Shown here piece by piece: positions 13,673 through 26,700 of a stretch of 64,000 nucleotides of DNA; within the stretch, counting starts at the first letter, position 1, and every line of letters starts with the position of its first letter. Origin of the DNA: Rostratula benghalensis (Eukaryota; Chordata; Aves; Charadriiformes; Rostratulidae); assembly GCA_013399305.1 (NCBI GenBank), contig VXAI01000161.1:405578-469577 (forward strand), read 5' to 3'. The notes below the pieces were generated by a model that was given only the letters and a program-made list of their open reading frames with translations, ran no database searches and was not told where the DNA came from. Both the position numbers and the translations under genes were made by a program.

Positions 13673-14020
13673 TTTCACAGAATCACAGAATTTAATGCGT
13701 TGGAAGGCAACTCCTCTCATCCAACTCTCCTGCCAAAATAGGGTCACCCATAGCAGGCTGGATGGTTTTGAATGTCTCCAGAGAAGGAAACTCCACACCC
13801 TCTCTGGTGGGCAGCCTGTTCCAGTGCTCTGACACCCTCAAATAATTTTTTCCACATTTTCAGATGGAACTTCCTGTTCTCCATCTTGGGTCCGTTGGCC
13901 CTTGTCCTGTCACTGGGTACCACTGAGAAGAGCCTCACCCATCCTCTTGACACCCACCCTTTAGATATTTATAAGCATTGGTGATCATTCTCAGTCTTCT
14001 CTTCTCCAGGCTAAGCAGAC
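13673..14020 (-). mobile_element. CR1 LINE fragment, minus strand
   Basis: The reverse-complemented CR1 3' terminus 'tttcacagaatcacagaat' starts at about 13672. It is followed by the diverged 'ggaaggcaactcc' block, the 'ctccagagaaggaaactccacac' block and the 'cagcctgttccagtgctctg' block. The 5' limit near 14020 ('tctccaggctaagcaga') is where the resemblance to other CR1 copies stops. Coding frames are broken. The element sits inside GC-richer sequence that extends on both sides (about 13388-13672 and 14021-14110). Confidence 0.88.
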
Positions 14021-17000
14021 CAGGGTCTCCCTGGCTGCTGTGTTCTTCTCTGCCCTGCCCAGCCTGTCCTGGGGGACTCCCCATGCTCGTAAGCTCCCTG
14101 TCCCCAGGGACCTGCTTGTCCCTGTTGCATTCTCCTGTGCTACATTAGATAAGAAGTACTCATGGAAGAAACATGGCCTCATGCACATGAATCATTCTTC
14201 AGAATCATAGTTCATTGATCTAGCTAAATTTAACTCTCTTCTAAACTCAATACCTTTTTTTTTCTTTCTTTTTTTTTTTTTTTTTAAATTCACTCATCAA
14301 GAAGTGGGGGAAAGCACACAAAAGAAGAAAAAAAATAATAATAAGCAGATAGAGAAAGAAACCTGTGAGGTCAGAGAGGACTCACTGGTATTTTCATTCA
14401 AATTATCAAATGTTTGGAGACAGATAATACAGATCATATATCAAAGACAGTAGAGTACTTTATGCCTCAGTGTCTCTTTTTCTAGCTACAAAGACTTTTA
14501 GCAAATACTTTTTTAGGTTTGGGGAAATATTTACAGTTTAAGCCTTTCCATTTTAGCTCTGTAATGTGTTTTGCATTGGTCACATGGTGGATAGATTTCA
14601 TGCTGCTTTTCATCACCTTCTTCCATCCCATTTAAGCAATCCTCACTTCACACTTCTATCTAGAGAGGCAGAGCTGGATGTGCATAAAAATGCTATTCTT
14701 CATTCTCATTCTCTTTTTCCACGTTGTTCAGTACTCTTGAAAGAGGATTAGTAAATCCCTGGCTACTTAGAATTTCTCAGATGTCACTATGACTTATACC
14801 ATTTCTCTTCAGTACAGTTGCTTGACTAAGTGAAAAGAGCACAAAATTTCATGAAAAAAATAATTGGGCTTTTCTGATCATGTCTAGGATGATTTCCATG
14901 TTGCAGTTTTAAAATCAGATCTCGAGTTAACTGAATGGGAGTAAGCTGCTTTACAGGAATTTAAACGCTGACTCATAAAGTTACTTTTTCACAAGCTCTG
15001 TGAAACTATATTTAAATCTTAATTTCCAAAAACTGCTAAGTCATATATACTTACTGGAGTTGTTTGGCTTTAATACAAACTCTCACTGACAAAAAAAAAA
15101 AAAAGTAATCTGACCCTGATTGCTTGGAATCATCTCTTTACGGTTATCAATGATTAAATCTAATGTATATCACATCCGCTTTTATTTACTTTTAAATCAT
15201 GGCTATAAGATTATTATTTGATTTTTTTTTAATGTTTATGTTCTTAGCTAAATAGAAAGCAGTTAGCAAAAAATTCCCCAAATTTGCCAAAAATAATATA
15301 TATCTCAGAATCTGCATTACTAATCCAGAAATAGTCATAGTACCTGGGTTGTGGATCAGAACAGGTTCTAAAAAAAAAGTGTGTAGATAACCAAAGGGAC
15401 ATGGAAGAGTTACTTGAACGTGCATGTGTAATTTTTTGTATTACTGGGTAGAGTATGTGTTTACTGGAATAACTCCGTTGATTTAAAATACTTACTTCAG
15501 GAAAGAATCTGACCAGTTTTTATTTTATCTGTGGAAAGTCATCCTAAAAATTGTCATTGCATTAGCTTGCTTGAAAGCTGTAGGCTTCTTCATGAAATAG
15601 TACGTGCAATGGACAAGAGATGTGTTTGCCAAAGCTATTCCCAGTACCTGGGTGGTACTGGGATACCAGTGTGGATATTTGTTAAATTAGGGGCCAATAA
15701 ATAGAATGTTTTTGGGTTTTTTCAGATTTCCAGAACATATCGTAGGAATTGGGTCACAATCACAAAACATTTTAGCAATGGCATCTGTCTGAAGGTTGAT
15801 GCTCATAGGTAGGGTAGAATTAAGTGGATTTAAATTCCACTTTGTGAGAGAGAATGAGTAACTTGTCACAGAGATTATATGGAAAATGTCTTAGCAAAGC
15901 CACTTTTAATTCAGCACGGTCACTGCTGTAGCTGAATGAAAATAAACCTTGAAGGAAACCGGATACCAAGATCATCAATATTCAATACTTTTTTGTTGGT
16001 TTTCCCTTTTTTCCTAAAAATGACCAATGAGAAAATGAGAAAATCCATTTGTACCAATACGGATTTCAATCAAATTATTCAATTAATTAAAACTGAGGAT
16101 ATATTGAAAAGGATCCTCAATTAAAATTTCTTTCTAAGCTTAGTAGTTACAACAATTCATTTTTTTAATGTTTCTTGATATTAAATTTTTAAAAATGAAA
16201 TAGTTCAAAATATTTCTATTCTAGTTCTCAGACTAGAATTCCTCATCTTCTCAAAAATAGATATACCGGGAAAGCTGTCAGACTCCCAAAAATATATTAA
16301 ACATCTCCATTTAATGCTTATAATGCTTTTGATGAGCTGATTGATAGTTCAGAGCACAGACTATAATCATAATATTACACAGTAGGTAGGATTATTCTCA
16401 CAGCTGGAGTATCAATCCTGACTTGTTCATAATATGAAAAAAATAAAAAGGAAAAGAGAGAAAGAAAGTAAGAGTAAACAAAAAAAAGCAAGGAAATGTC
16501 ATAGTGATAAAATCTGATCTTGAAGGAGGACGGTAAGAATGATGCAGTAGAAAGATGGTGCAGTGTCGTAGGAACATGTGGTTATTCCATGATGCTATAA
16601 ATCAGCTGATTTAGAGTATACAAAAAGATGCCAGCACGAAAAAGATATGGCTCAACATTTATAGGCTGGATTTACCCTGCCTAGCTCTTCTTTATTGATA
16701 ATTCTGATGGGTTTTGTTGCCACAGAAATTCACTAATTCTTAATAATATTGACTTACATCTTCTTCTACTCCTGAAGTTTACAACGAATATTAAATGTGT
16801 TTCCCTTAACTGAGAAACAAGGGCCCAACCTACCACTGTTAAAGACTTAAGACACAAACACTACAAGAAGAAAATAAAGTCTGTATCACTACAGTGCACT
16901 AAAACCAGAAAGACAGTATAGAATCAGCACTTGATTATTTGTTTACAAGCAGTTGAATTTGGAGAAATTCTCATGCCATGGTGCAGATGGCTAAAAGCAA

Positions 17001-17295
17001 AGCGCCCAGGTTGAATGCAGGGGAGGTAGTAATCCATTTGTAATGTTGTGATATTTTCTCTAGAATCAGCCCAAGTCCAGAAATAGTTTGGCCACTATCA
17101 AACAGGTCTTAAGCTCACAAACTCTTCCACGTCAAATTGGATTTATGCAGCGTTAGCCTGGGTACTTCTGAGCTCTGCTTCCCAGTACGTTTGTACTTGC
17201 ATTGCCTAGATGTTTCCATGGCACTGAGTATCCCAATCTCTCTGCATAACATTGTTTAGGTAAACAAATAATTGTTGTACATTATTAAAAATTAT
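14021..17295. other. Non-coding stretch; GC-richer edge then AT-rich
   Basis: The first 90 or so bases are GC-richer than the surroundings and unclassified. A T-rich tract lies at 14255-14285 and a 14-bp A run at 15091-15104. No gene or named repeat is recognised. Confidence 0.5.
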
Positions 17296-17459
17296 TCCAG
17301 AGACTGGAGGTGGTTGAGTGCCCATCCCTGAATGTGTTTCAGACTCATTGAGATGTGGTGTTGAGGGATGTGGTGTAGGGGAGAACTTTGTAGAGTAGGG
17401 CTGATGGTTGGACTCGATGATCCCAAGGGTCTTTTCCAACCGGTATAATCCTATGATTG
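17296..17459 (+). mobile_element. Short CR1 3' end, plus strand
   Basis: About 160 bp matches the terminal part of a CR1 subfamily. The block 'atggttggactcgatgatccc' near 17404 is followed by 'gtcttttccaacc' and a terminal 'cctatgatt' at 17450-17458. It differs from the longer copies in this window and looks like a separate subfamily. It contains only the very end of the element and no useful coding sequence. Confidence 0.8.
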
Positions 17460-18264
17460 AGGCAAAACCTGTTGTGTACTGATGATAACTTATTGCACAC
17501 AACTTTTTAACAGTATGCTACAGGAGAAGTGAAAGGGCATAGATCATATTATTACTGTTATTAATTTTCATTTTTACTAGTATTTTTATTCACAAAGTGT
17601 CAGTTTGCCACTGTCCTGTGAGAGACAAAGCATGGAGATGCTTGCTGGAAAATTCAACTGTCTGTAATAGAGATTGACATGATGGGAATATTGAAAAAAA
17701 GCACCAAGTGAAAAGGCATGATACAATAAGCTCTGAAGCCAGTTGAAATCAGGTTGAGTTTGGTGTAACAGAACAAGAAAAGTGGGAAAAGAGGACATGG
17801 TGAATGCACACAGCAAGAAAGAAAAAGGATAAAAATATCATGAGTTTACATTTACCAAACCAAAAGTACAGTACAATGTGCTAAAGCATGAGACAGTGGG
17901 ATTGTGAGCAAGAGCTCTGTTTGTACACATACAGAGTAGCAAAAAGATGAGATATGCTTAATTTTTCTCTGAAGCTGTCCTTGCATGCCTGTATAAATAG
18001 AAAATAAAAATACAAACCTTTACCATATGGTGCATCGTTATGGTTTTCTTGTGTTACATTCAGCACAAACCTAGTCTTCAGCTTGTAAGCAATTTTTATC
18101 TCAATGTAATGTTTCCTAATATGTTTTGACTAAATGAGACTAAATACGCTTTTAGGTAATGTCTTACTGCTGGCATTATCCAAGTGACATCCAAAATAGC
18201 TAAAGGATGCACCTTGTTGAGATTAAGCAGAAAGTTCATTTTGATTGTAGACTCTGTGGTAATC
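17460..18264. other. AT-rich non-coding stretch, nothing recognised
   Basis: About 800 bp separate two short CR1 fragments. Small open frames on the minus strand show no domain. Confidence 0.5.
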
Positions 18265-18326
18265 ACTATAGAATCACAGAATCATAGAATGGTTTAGGTC
18301 GAAAGGACATTAAAAATCTTATCTAG
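18265..18326 (-). mobile_element. Very short CR1 3' remnant, minus strand
   Basis: About 60 bp carries the reversed CR1 terminal octamers ('agaatcacagaatcatagaatgg') followed by a diverged 'aggtcgaaaggac' block. The rest of the element is absent, consistent with the strong 5' truncation usual for CR1. Confidence 0.8.
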
Positions 18327-21300
18327 GTTTTTTAAATATTTGCCTAATCTGGGAGAAGTCTTTAAGAGTTGTTGGATATCATGACCTTAAGAAAGGACCT
18401 GCTCAGATAAAAAGCATCACAGAACACATACAGGTTAGAAGGAAATATGATTAGTACAGGAGGAATCTTCTGACATCAGAAATTGCAAAACCATTTAAAA
18501 AAAATAGAAAATATTACTTGAAGAAATTGATTTCTATAGCATTAGATTAAAAATTCCATGTAAAATTAGATTTCTCTTGATTCAGAAGCATCGTTACAAG
18601 ATGCTTAGGTTCGTAAAGTTAACTTGAACAGTTTGGATTTGGTCTTAATCATAGCAGATGCATGGTGAAAGAGAGCGTGAACTGAAATGTTCCCAGGCTA
18701 AAAAAGAACTTTTCAATTACTCTGAAACATTTTCAGTATGGGGGTGTTGAAGATACAGAGGCACTTTTGCTCCTTCAATATCTCCTGCTCCTTACAAATA
18801 TTCCCCACACACACCCCGCCCCAGAAGACTGTGAATAGATTTGGCACAACCCAATTTTTTATATTTTTTTTTCCCAAATTATCACCATCTGATGGAAGAA
18901 ACCGTTCATATAAAAGATGCTAATTATCTATCGACAACTCTTCTTGGGAACAAGCTACTTTGTCCTGAATAGATAAAGTTGTGTTTAATTGAAATTACAT
19001 GTACAAACACCTGGTAAAAGCACAAGGGGCAAAAAACCAAGGGTTTGCTTGGTACGAAATAGGCACTTCTGCTGTGAAGATAGATTGATGAGCAAATACA
19101 AATATTGGTATGCAATCAAAATAACCAAACTTGTCTATGTATGATAGCCAACCAAGTGAGCTGCCAGAAACTAGCAGGTGAGCTGGCAGAAAAGTAATTT
19201 TTATTCAAAAATACTATTTTAGTACCTTCTGGAAACTGCATTATGGATATCTCAAGCCACTATACATATCCTCTCATGCATAAAGTCATATTAGCAAAAA
19301 AGGGAGATGTGTATCTGTTCAAGAAATTGAATTTATGTAAGGAATGGGGACATAATGTTCTGATGTGCAGTTCATTGAGCATTTCTGGGCTATCACTTTT
19401 TTAAAAAGAATAAAAACAAACTTGCAAAAAGTTATATTTCACCTTTAAGGAGTAAGAAGTCTATTAATTCCATGTTTATACCTGTCTTTCTTGAGAATAT
19501 GAACAGATGATGAATATTAGGCTAGATTATTCAATTCCTAAAATGTAGACCTGAGATCACAACAAAGATGGTACTGAGTGAGGCTGAAATATGTAAAACA
19601 AATATAAAGCTCATATTTGCATGCTTATTCGTATTTATGTGTTTGCATATTTATATATAATAACATAAAATATGTAATATATAATATATAATGCATTGTA
19701 TATATGTTTTTTGTTATCAATAAAATGCCAAAAAAAGAGATAAAATATTAACATTTTTATCCTCATTTTAAGGGAGAGGAGATGAAGCATATTGGGCTGT
19801 ATTAGCTCTTTAACAAAACCATCAGAACTAGAAGCAATTTTTTTTTTTTCATTTTTCTTTTCTGAGAAATAAATTAGTATAGAAGTTAGTTGATGCTGAC
19901 ATGGCTAATTTTTACTGTGTAAGTATATATAGTTGGTAATAACTTTTTAAAATTTTTTTTTACATAAAAATGTTTTGAACTATATGAAATAGGATGTATC
20001 TCTGAGAAGCTTCATAAAAATAAACCAAATCCAGGGCCACAATAAGTAGCATAGATCTGCTTCGTGTTTATGAAGCAGACATGCTGAGCAACACGAGCAC
20101 AAAATCTGCCAAAATATTTATGAGGCAGACCTCTTATGAACAATTTTTTTGTGTGTGTGTATGAAAAAAGCCTGAGGAAGGTCTGAGGAAAATGCAACAA
20201 GGAAAAATAAAAGGCAGAAACATGACACAGGAGACTTGGCTTTTATAAAAAAAAATGTTGGCTTCTGTGCTTTAAATACAGAGGGAAAAACCTACAAATT
20301 ACATCACTGGGTTCATACAAAGTTTTAAAGTTCTGCCTTTGGTGGCTATTAAAATTGTTAAGGATGAGGTACTGGTTATGATATCATAAATTTGAGGAAA
20401 GACTATAAAGTTCTGATGATGCATCACTGCCAGGCGTGGAACTGCCTAAGTGCGTTAAATCTTAGGATAGGAGACACTGACTTAACTGATCTATATTTAT
20501 TATGTTTTCTACAAAATCTTGTTCAATAAGTGAGATGGAGAGTATTAATCGAGTAAGCTTTGTAAGATGTCAGAGAACCAAAACACCTTGAAAACAAATT
20601 GGAACCCCTATCATTCCCTTATAAATTTGATCAGAGAGAGCCTGGGAATCTTGTAAAACTGTGCCTTTTCTTAAAGCTTTCACATATTGTAAATGATGAC
20701 CCAAGGATAAACTTAAACTTTATAGGAATTGTTGATGAAGCACTGCCATCTTTTGGCTGTACAAATAAGGAATATGGAGGAAGGATATAATTGTCACAGA
20801 AATAAGGACACAGGCTGAAATCATAAAACGATTGGGTTTTTTTTCTAACATTTATACACTTTGCTTTTCTAGATAATTGGCTGCAATTGTCCATTAATAG
20901 ACTTCTTCATTATATTCTAATTTCTACCTACCTGCCAGTGAAACTGGTGCAACAAAATGGCTGTAATGCTGATGAAGATGATATTGGCTTTGAGAGAAAA
21001 TCAACTGCCTAGGTTAATATGATTTTCTGTAATTTTTGAAGTGGCTCAAGTCTTTAATTTTACCAAGAACTGAGTAGCAGGGAAAGTTTTATTACATTCT
21101 AGAGAAATTTTGAAGTTATGAAATCTAATAAATACAAATACAGATTAAAATTATTGTGCAAGAATTATCTAAGAAGGGGTTCCTGACTCTGGATAGCTGC
21201 ATTTCATAGTAATAGCAGTACAAATTGTTCTCCATTCCTTAAGTTATGAATCTAATACTGAGATTCAGTGCTGTGCTACCGGTAGGTTGCTTGAAAACTC

Positions 21301-21643
21301 ATTTTGCCAGTTACCTTTTTAAGAGCTTGCAGGGGACACACAGCTTTAAGTAAACAATGCAGTAATATGACAGAATGTTTTTTTCTTGCATGTGGAAGCA
21401 TTTGTCATACTTAATAAGTTAGCAGAATCATAAAAAAGTCAGCATATGTTTTGAATGTGGAAGCCTAGTATGAGATTCTGTTGTTGTACTTAAGATGCGC
21501 TGTATTTTTTTTCCAGGTTCTTGACATAACAGTTATTTTTGAATGCAATATTGGGATCATAACCTTACAATAAGAATTTTTTTAGAAAAATAAATATAAT
21601 TTTCACATGAAAATTATTATTTTACAAAAATAACGTTATTAAA
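18327..21643. other. AT-rich non-coding stretch
   Basis: No gene or transposon is recognised. A strongly AT-rich patch with imperfect 'ataat/atat' repetition lies at about 19646-19706, and a short (GT)n run at about 20149-20160. Confidence 0.5.
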
Positions 21644-21648
21644 CAACT
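21644..21648. repeat. 5-bp target site duplication (left), LTR copy A
   Basis: CAACT immediately precedes the TG that opens the LTR. The same five bases occur at 22369-22373 directly after the closing CA. Confidence 0.8.
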
Positions 21649-22368
21649 TGTCCTGATTCAAGGTAAAATGAACCAATTTTCTGGTTTACAATTTTACTTT
21701 TTTAGCTGGGCCTCTTCTAACTAACTAAAGTCTTAACAGCAGATTGTACAGAAAACTGTTCACTCTCAGCCTGATCACACCAAGGGATGGTGCAGAGAGG
21801 CCCTTGCTTATCCTTATTGCTAGAACAACCAAGGGCAGGGAATTTTGTTATTTGCCCCATTGGAGGGTGGGAAGTGGAAAAGCGCAGAGAGGTCACCCTT
21901 GTGGGGAGGATTAGGACCAGATAAGTGACCCCAAACTGACCAACTGGGGTATTCCATCCCATACACATCATGCTCAGTATAAATCTGAGGGATGAAAGGG
22001 TCAATTCTCTTCCATCAATCACCACATCTGAGGAGGACCCTTTCTGGTTTTTTCCCTCTGATCTCTATCCAGGCAATCCTGGCTCCAGATCTGGAATCCA
22101 ACTCCTGTCGGTCATCGAGTCCAGTCTGGGACTTTTCCTGATGCCTGCTGGTGATGTGATCATCATCCTGGGAGCTTGATACAGTTTTTTATATATTGTA
22201 TTTATTTCATTATTTTTTTCCTGGTTTTTATTTTAATTTTAGTATTAATACTTCATTAGTTTAGTTAATTCTAAACTCATAAATCTCCTTATCCTCTTCC
22301 TTCTTTCTGGAGGGGAGGAAGGGCCATCTGTCAGTCTGGTTTTGGTAAAATTGGCTGAAACCACAACA
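21649..22368 (+). mobile_element. Solo LTR of an endogenous retrovirus, copy A
   Basis: This 720-bp unit begins TGTCCTG and ends ACAACA, so it has the TG...CA ends of a retroviral LTR. An exact 5-bp target duplication (CAACT) flanks it. It aligns by eye along its full length with the element at 41024-41778. A TATA-like 'tataaatc' lies at 21978-21985, which sets the plus orientation; copy B has a better TATA box at the equivalent place. No gag, pol or env sequence, primer-binding site or second LTR adjoins it. It is therefore a solo LTR, normally produced by recombination between the two LTRs of a provirus. A 5-bp duplication is compatible with ERVL-like or some class I elements. Open frames inside it (such as minus 21717-22025) are incidental. 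Confidence 0.88.
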
Positions 22369-22373
22369 CAACT
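22369..22373. repeat. 5-bp target site duplication (right), LTR copy A
   Basis: CAACT is identical to 21644-21648 and directly follows the LTR's terminal CA. Confidence 0.8.
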
Positions 22374-22951
22374 TGTGTCACACAGAACCAATTAAAGGTC
22401 CAAAGTGATAAACCAGCCTCACCTTGAATGTAAATGGATCAATAATTCTGTTTGTATGAAACCATGTCTTTAAGCAACTCTTTCAAGCTCACTTTGGAGA
22501 GAGATGAGAATTCTGCCATATGCCTAAGACTTATGATGTGGCATAATTCCTGTTGCCTGCAACTTGGGCAAAAGTGTGGAATGCAAAATTTATTTGTGTC
22601 GCCGAGGACTGACCACAAGCACACTATGTTTGAAAATTCAGGCAGCAGGTGACATTTGGAAAGTCAGAGGCCTGTGATACGGAAATAAAATAATTTTCTG
22701 ATACTGAATGAATGATTAGTGGCTTTGAAATATTTTAAAATTAAGATGAGAAGCTTCTGCATATCTGCTACCTGAGATAGCAGATGATAAAAGAGCCAAT
22801 GTCAACATTTGGCAGGTCAGAAGAATCATAACTTCATTTCTGTTATCCAGGTACCACTGGCAGGCAAAACTGTAGGTTAGACTAATTACAACAGTAGCAG
22901 AAAGTCTGTGATCTGGGCAGACAAGGCATTTATTGGCACATCTCATTGTAT
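22374..22951. other. Non-coding stretch between LTR and CR1 pair
   Basis: About 580 bp of unremarkable AT-rich sequence. No gene or repeat is recognised. Confidence 0.5.
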
Positions 22952-23125
22952 TCACAGAATCACAGAATTGTAGGAGCTGGAAGGGACCTTTGGAGGATCA
23001 TCCAGTCGAACCCCACTGCCAGAGAAGTATCACTCACAGCAGGAGCACAGGAACACATTCAGGCAGGATTGGAATATCTCTGGAAAAGGTGACTCCACAA
23101 GCCCTCTGGCCAGCCTGCTTTGCTG
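22952..23125 (-). mobile_element. CR1 3' fragment, minus strand, head-to-head with next
   Basis: The reversed CR1 terminus 'ttcacagaatcacagaatt' begins at 22951. It continues with 'agctggaagggacctttgga' and the 'tccagtcgaaccccactgcc' block, then a diverged 'aaaaggtgactccaca' block, and fades near 23125. The 5' end of this copy faces the 5' end of the plus-strand CR1 only about 30 bp away. Confidence 0.9.
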
Positions 23126-23154
23126 TCAAGCATCTTATTAGGTACATCATTGTA

Positions 23155-23744
23155 CGCTGGCAGCCCAGAAAGCCAACTGCATCCTGGGCTGCATCAAAAG
23201 AAGCATTGTCAGCAGGTCACGGGAGGTGGTTCTACCTCTCTGCTCTGCACACGTGAGACCCCACGTGGAGTGCTGTTTCCAGCTCTGGAGTCCTCAACAT
23301 AGAAAGACATAGAACGGTTGGAAGCAGTCCAGCAGAGGTCCACAAAGATGGCCATGAAGACCAGCTGAGGGAGCAGGGATTGTTCAGCCTGGAGAAGAGA
23401 AGGCTCCAGGGAGACCTTATAGCAGCCTTCCAGTATCTGAAGGGAGGTACAGGAGAGCTGGAGAGGGACTCTGTCAGGCAGTGTAGTGACAGGACAAGTG
23501 ATAATGGCTTTAAATTTGAAGAGGGGAGATTTAGATAAGATATCAGAAAGAAATTCTTTCATGTGAAGGTGGTGAGACACTGGAACAGGCTGCCCAGAGA
23601 AGTTCTGAATGCCCCATGCCTGGAAGAGTTTAAGGGCTTTGAGCAACCTGGTCTGGTGGGAGGTGTCCCTGCCCATGGCAGGGGGGTTGGAACTGGATGT
23701 CCTTTAAGGTCCCTTCCAACAATAACCATTCTATGATTGCATGA
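23155..23744 (+). mobile_element. CR1 LINE, 5'-truncated, plus strand
   Basis: The reverse-transcriptase C-terminal region begins 'gcagcccagaaagccaactg' (about 23160), equivalent to 1528 onward in the first CR1 copy. Recognisable blocks follow in order: the conserved 'gtgagaccccac', 'ttcagcctggagaagagaagg', 'gtggtgagacactggaacag', 'gctgcccagagaag', and the terminal 'cccttccaacaataaccatt' with 'ctatgattgcatgat'. Part of the middle is deleted near 23340, and frames are broken. An open frame on the opposite strand (23209-23676) is an antisense shadow of the element. Confidence 0.93.
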
Positions 23745-26700
23745 TCATACTCCCTAACTCCATCCTTTCACCTGCTCCTGGTTATCTCCCTTGCTCCTGC
23801 TCTATACAGTCTGCTCACACTGACATTATCTGGGTTCCTGCAACAGGCATTGCATGTGTGAAGGACCAGGGACCCACTTGCATTTATTACCATTGGAAAT
23901 TTGCAGGTCTTGACCAGAGGACAATTACTCAGGAATAACACCCTGGGGCAAATACCTGAAAAACACAACACTTAACACCTGATACAAAGAGATTGAAGCA
24001 GGGTATGTGCCCAACCGGTAAGACTGGCACAGTATGGAAATCTTTCACCTAAGAAAATGAGCTTTTCAGGATTCTGGTTAGATACAAACAGGAAAAGATT
24101 ATATTTATGAAGGGCACAGCCTTTTTGAAACAAGCTAGATAGACTCTCTTCCATTTTTCCTCGAGATGACATGAGAGAATATAAGATGGTGTGAATGTGT
24201 TTTCATTGCACCGATACATTGGAAAGTTCAGATACTAAAAATGTCATGCAGAAAAAAACCTGAAGAGAGATTGGGAGACTGCTGTAATTGAGATGGTTGA
24301 ATGGAGGCTGAGCAATATCAAATAATCTGAATAACTGAATGAGAGACTCGGGTTACATTTCAGTTTTGAAATCTTATTCTGTCAGAGGAAATAAATTATA
24401 TAGTCTATATAGCTGTAGAGGACACTTTCCCAAAAATGTTGCAAATTGTAACATTGAGATCCATCATTTTTGTTTTAGATTGCTCCATGTTCTCTCTTTA
24501 TTTATTTATTTTTTCTTAAGGAATACAGACTATTTACCAGACAATCGAGTTCTTATAAATGCTTGTGAGAATTCAGTGTGCGAAAAATGTTCAGCTGAGA
24601 GCTCAAAGGGACACGAATACATGGGGAAATTACAAATGAGCAATTTAATGAGAAAAAAAAATTAAAAGTGGGAACACCTGCTCACTTTCAGTACTTTGCA
24701 GGCTGATTTATTTCTCTCTCAATATGCACACATAATTCTCACTAACATAATTGGAGTAACACCCATATATTTAGTGAAAAACTAGCCATAAATGTTTCTG
24801 TCACTTCCCTAGGTATCATTACTATTTCAGACAGATTCTGTAGGACACGGACACAACAAGACAGCTAGGAAATCTTCTCTTTTTTATGTATATCTGAAAC
24901 TAACTGAGCAGTCACTTCGAAATGCATATTTAGGGCTTGGTTTCCCATGGGGAATTGGCCCAAGCTTCCACATATTTACACCTGCATAAACATTTCCGAA
25001 CACCAACATCTGCAGATGAGTATTAAAACTGATTGATTGTATGCATCAAGATATCACTGTTTTGTCATGCAAGAAGGATATAACAGGAAAAATAATCTTT
25101 TTCAGACAAGGTATAGTTAATTCTATAAATCCATTTTTTTTGCAAAAGGTTTTAGAAGACAAAATTGGCAAAAAAACCTGTTAGATACACTTCTTATACC
25201 ACTAGGCCCAAGAACCTGAGAAACCATATTTGTCAATTTTGTATATTCTTTTGCTTAGCATTTTTTTGTTGCCCACTTCAGAGACAGGATGCTGTGCCAG
25301 ATAAATCGTTAGTTTGACTCAGCATGATCATCTTTTATGTATGAATAGAAAGGTATATGTAGTTACACTTGAAGGGACAGCAGAGAGCCAAGATCTTAAA
25401 CCCCCCCCCCTACTTCCTAAGTCTTATGAGTTGGATTTAACTCTAGTGCACTGGACTTCTTCAGTAAGAACATATTCTTTAATAAAACTGCTTCAAGTTT
25501 CCAATTATATGGATGAGCTACTTCTCAGTGCAGGATGACCAGTATACTCTCTTATAAAGGCATTGAAATTCTTATGTGAAAGCAAAAACCTTATGAAACT
25601 GAAAACTGAAACTGTGATGGGGATATTAAGGTTGCACAAGTAAGCATGCAAATGTCAGTGGTTTCTTCACAACCATAAGGGAACGATTTTCTTCCCTTAT
25701 TTCTCTCTCATGCATTTTTACATTTGCAGGGAATCTTTGAGAAACTCTAAGTTAACTGTTATGTAGCTGATTTTCCTCTTTCAAAACCTCATCTTAAGCA
25801 TGTTAAAGTCAAATAAAAGGCTTTCATTGTCCCCAGATGTCTTTCAGTCTACTTTACAATGAAAAACAATGTCATAGCTTCTAAATTACTTGCATTCCAG
25901 CAATGTTGCTATAAAGGAGCTGATCAATCTTCAGTATCACTCCAAAATGAAATCAGCAGTGCTTTGGTTGATTAGCATTTCTGTTTCCATACACGCTGTT
26001 TGGGATAAAAAGTCAGAAGGCCACCCTTTCCACCCTTTCTTTTTCTGTCATGTTTCTTTATGCCTTAATGTATGAACATTAATTCAAAAGTTCAGGCACG
26101 TTAAGCTTGCTCATTTAAAATACTGAGGTAATTTGATGATTTTCCTAATGATCCCTAACTGATGATGGTGAAAAAATTGTCATGCTCTCCCCAAAGCGGT
26201 GGATTGGCATTTCAGAAAGAGAACAACAGATCGAGGACCACTGTGTTACATAATAAAAAGAATACTTGATTAAGGTATGAAAAAAGGAGGAAAATGCCAG
26301 AAAAAAACAAGGGTAGTATCTCCGTTCTGCAAAATATGAGAGGAACAGTAAGCTCACAAATAAATACATGGGCTTTTTCACTGGGTTTGTAATATACTTG
26401 GTAAAGGAAATCTTTAAATAAAAATTGTCAGGAAGTAAAAATATAATAATATTAGTCACTTAAATGTGATTAAGTAAATAAAAGAGGTTCACTATGCATC
26501 ACTTCTCTTTAAAAAACATGGATATTAATTTTGCCAGATAAAATAAAACCTGAATAAAATATTGGTAAGACTAATGTCTATAAATGAAACTTTATTTCAT
26601 GATTTGTGCCAGAAATATATGCATTGGGAAAGAGTGGTGACTTCACTTTCCCTATGCAACTTGATTCTTCAAAATTATTTTCATTATTCATTCCATTACT

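Noticed and set aside
13395..14150. GC-richer block as a complete LTR interrupted by CR1
   Set aside because: I looked for TG...CA ends with matching 5-bp flanks and found none.
23209..23676. 155-codon minus-strand open frame
   Set aside because: It is antisense to the plus-strand CR1 copy and is explained by that element.
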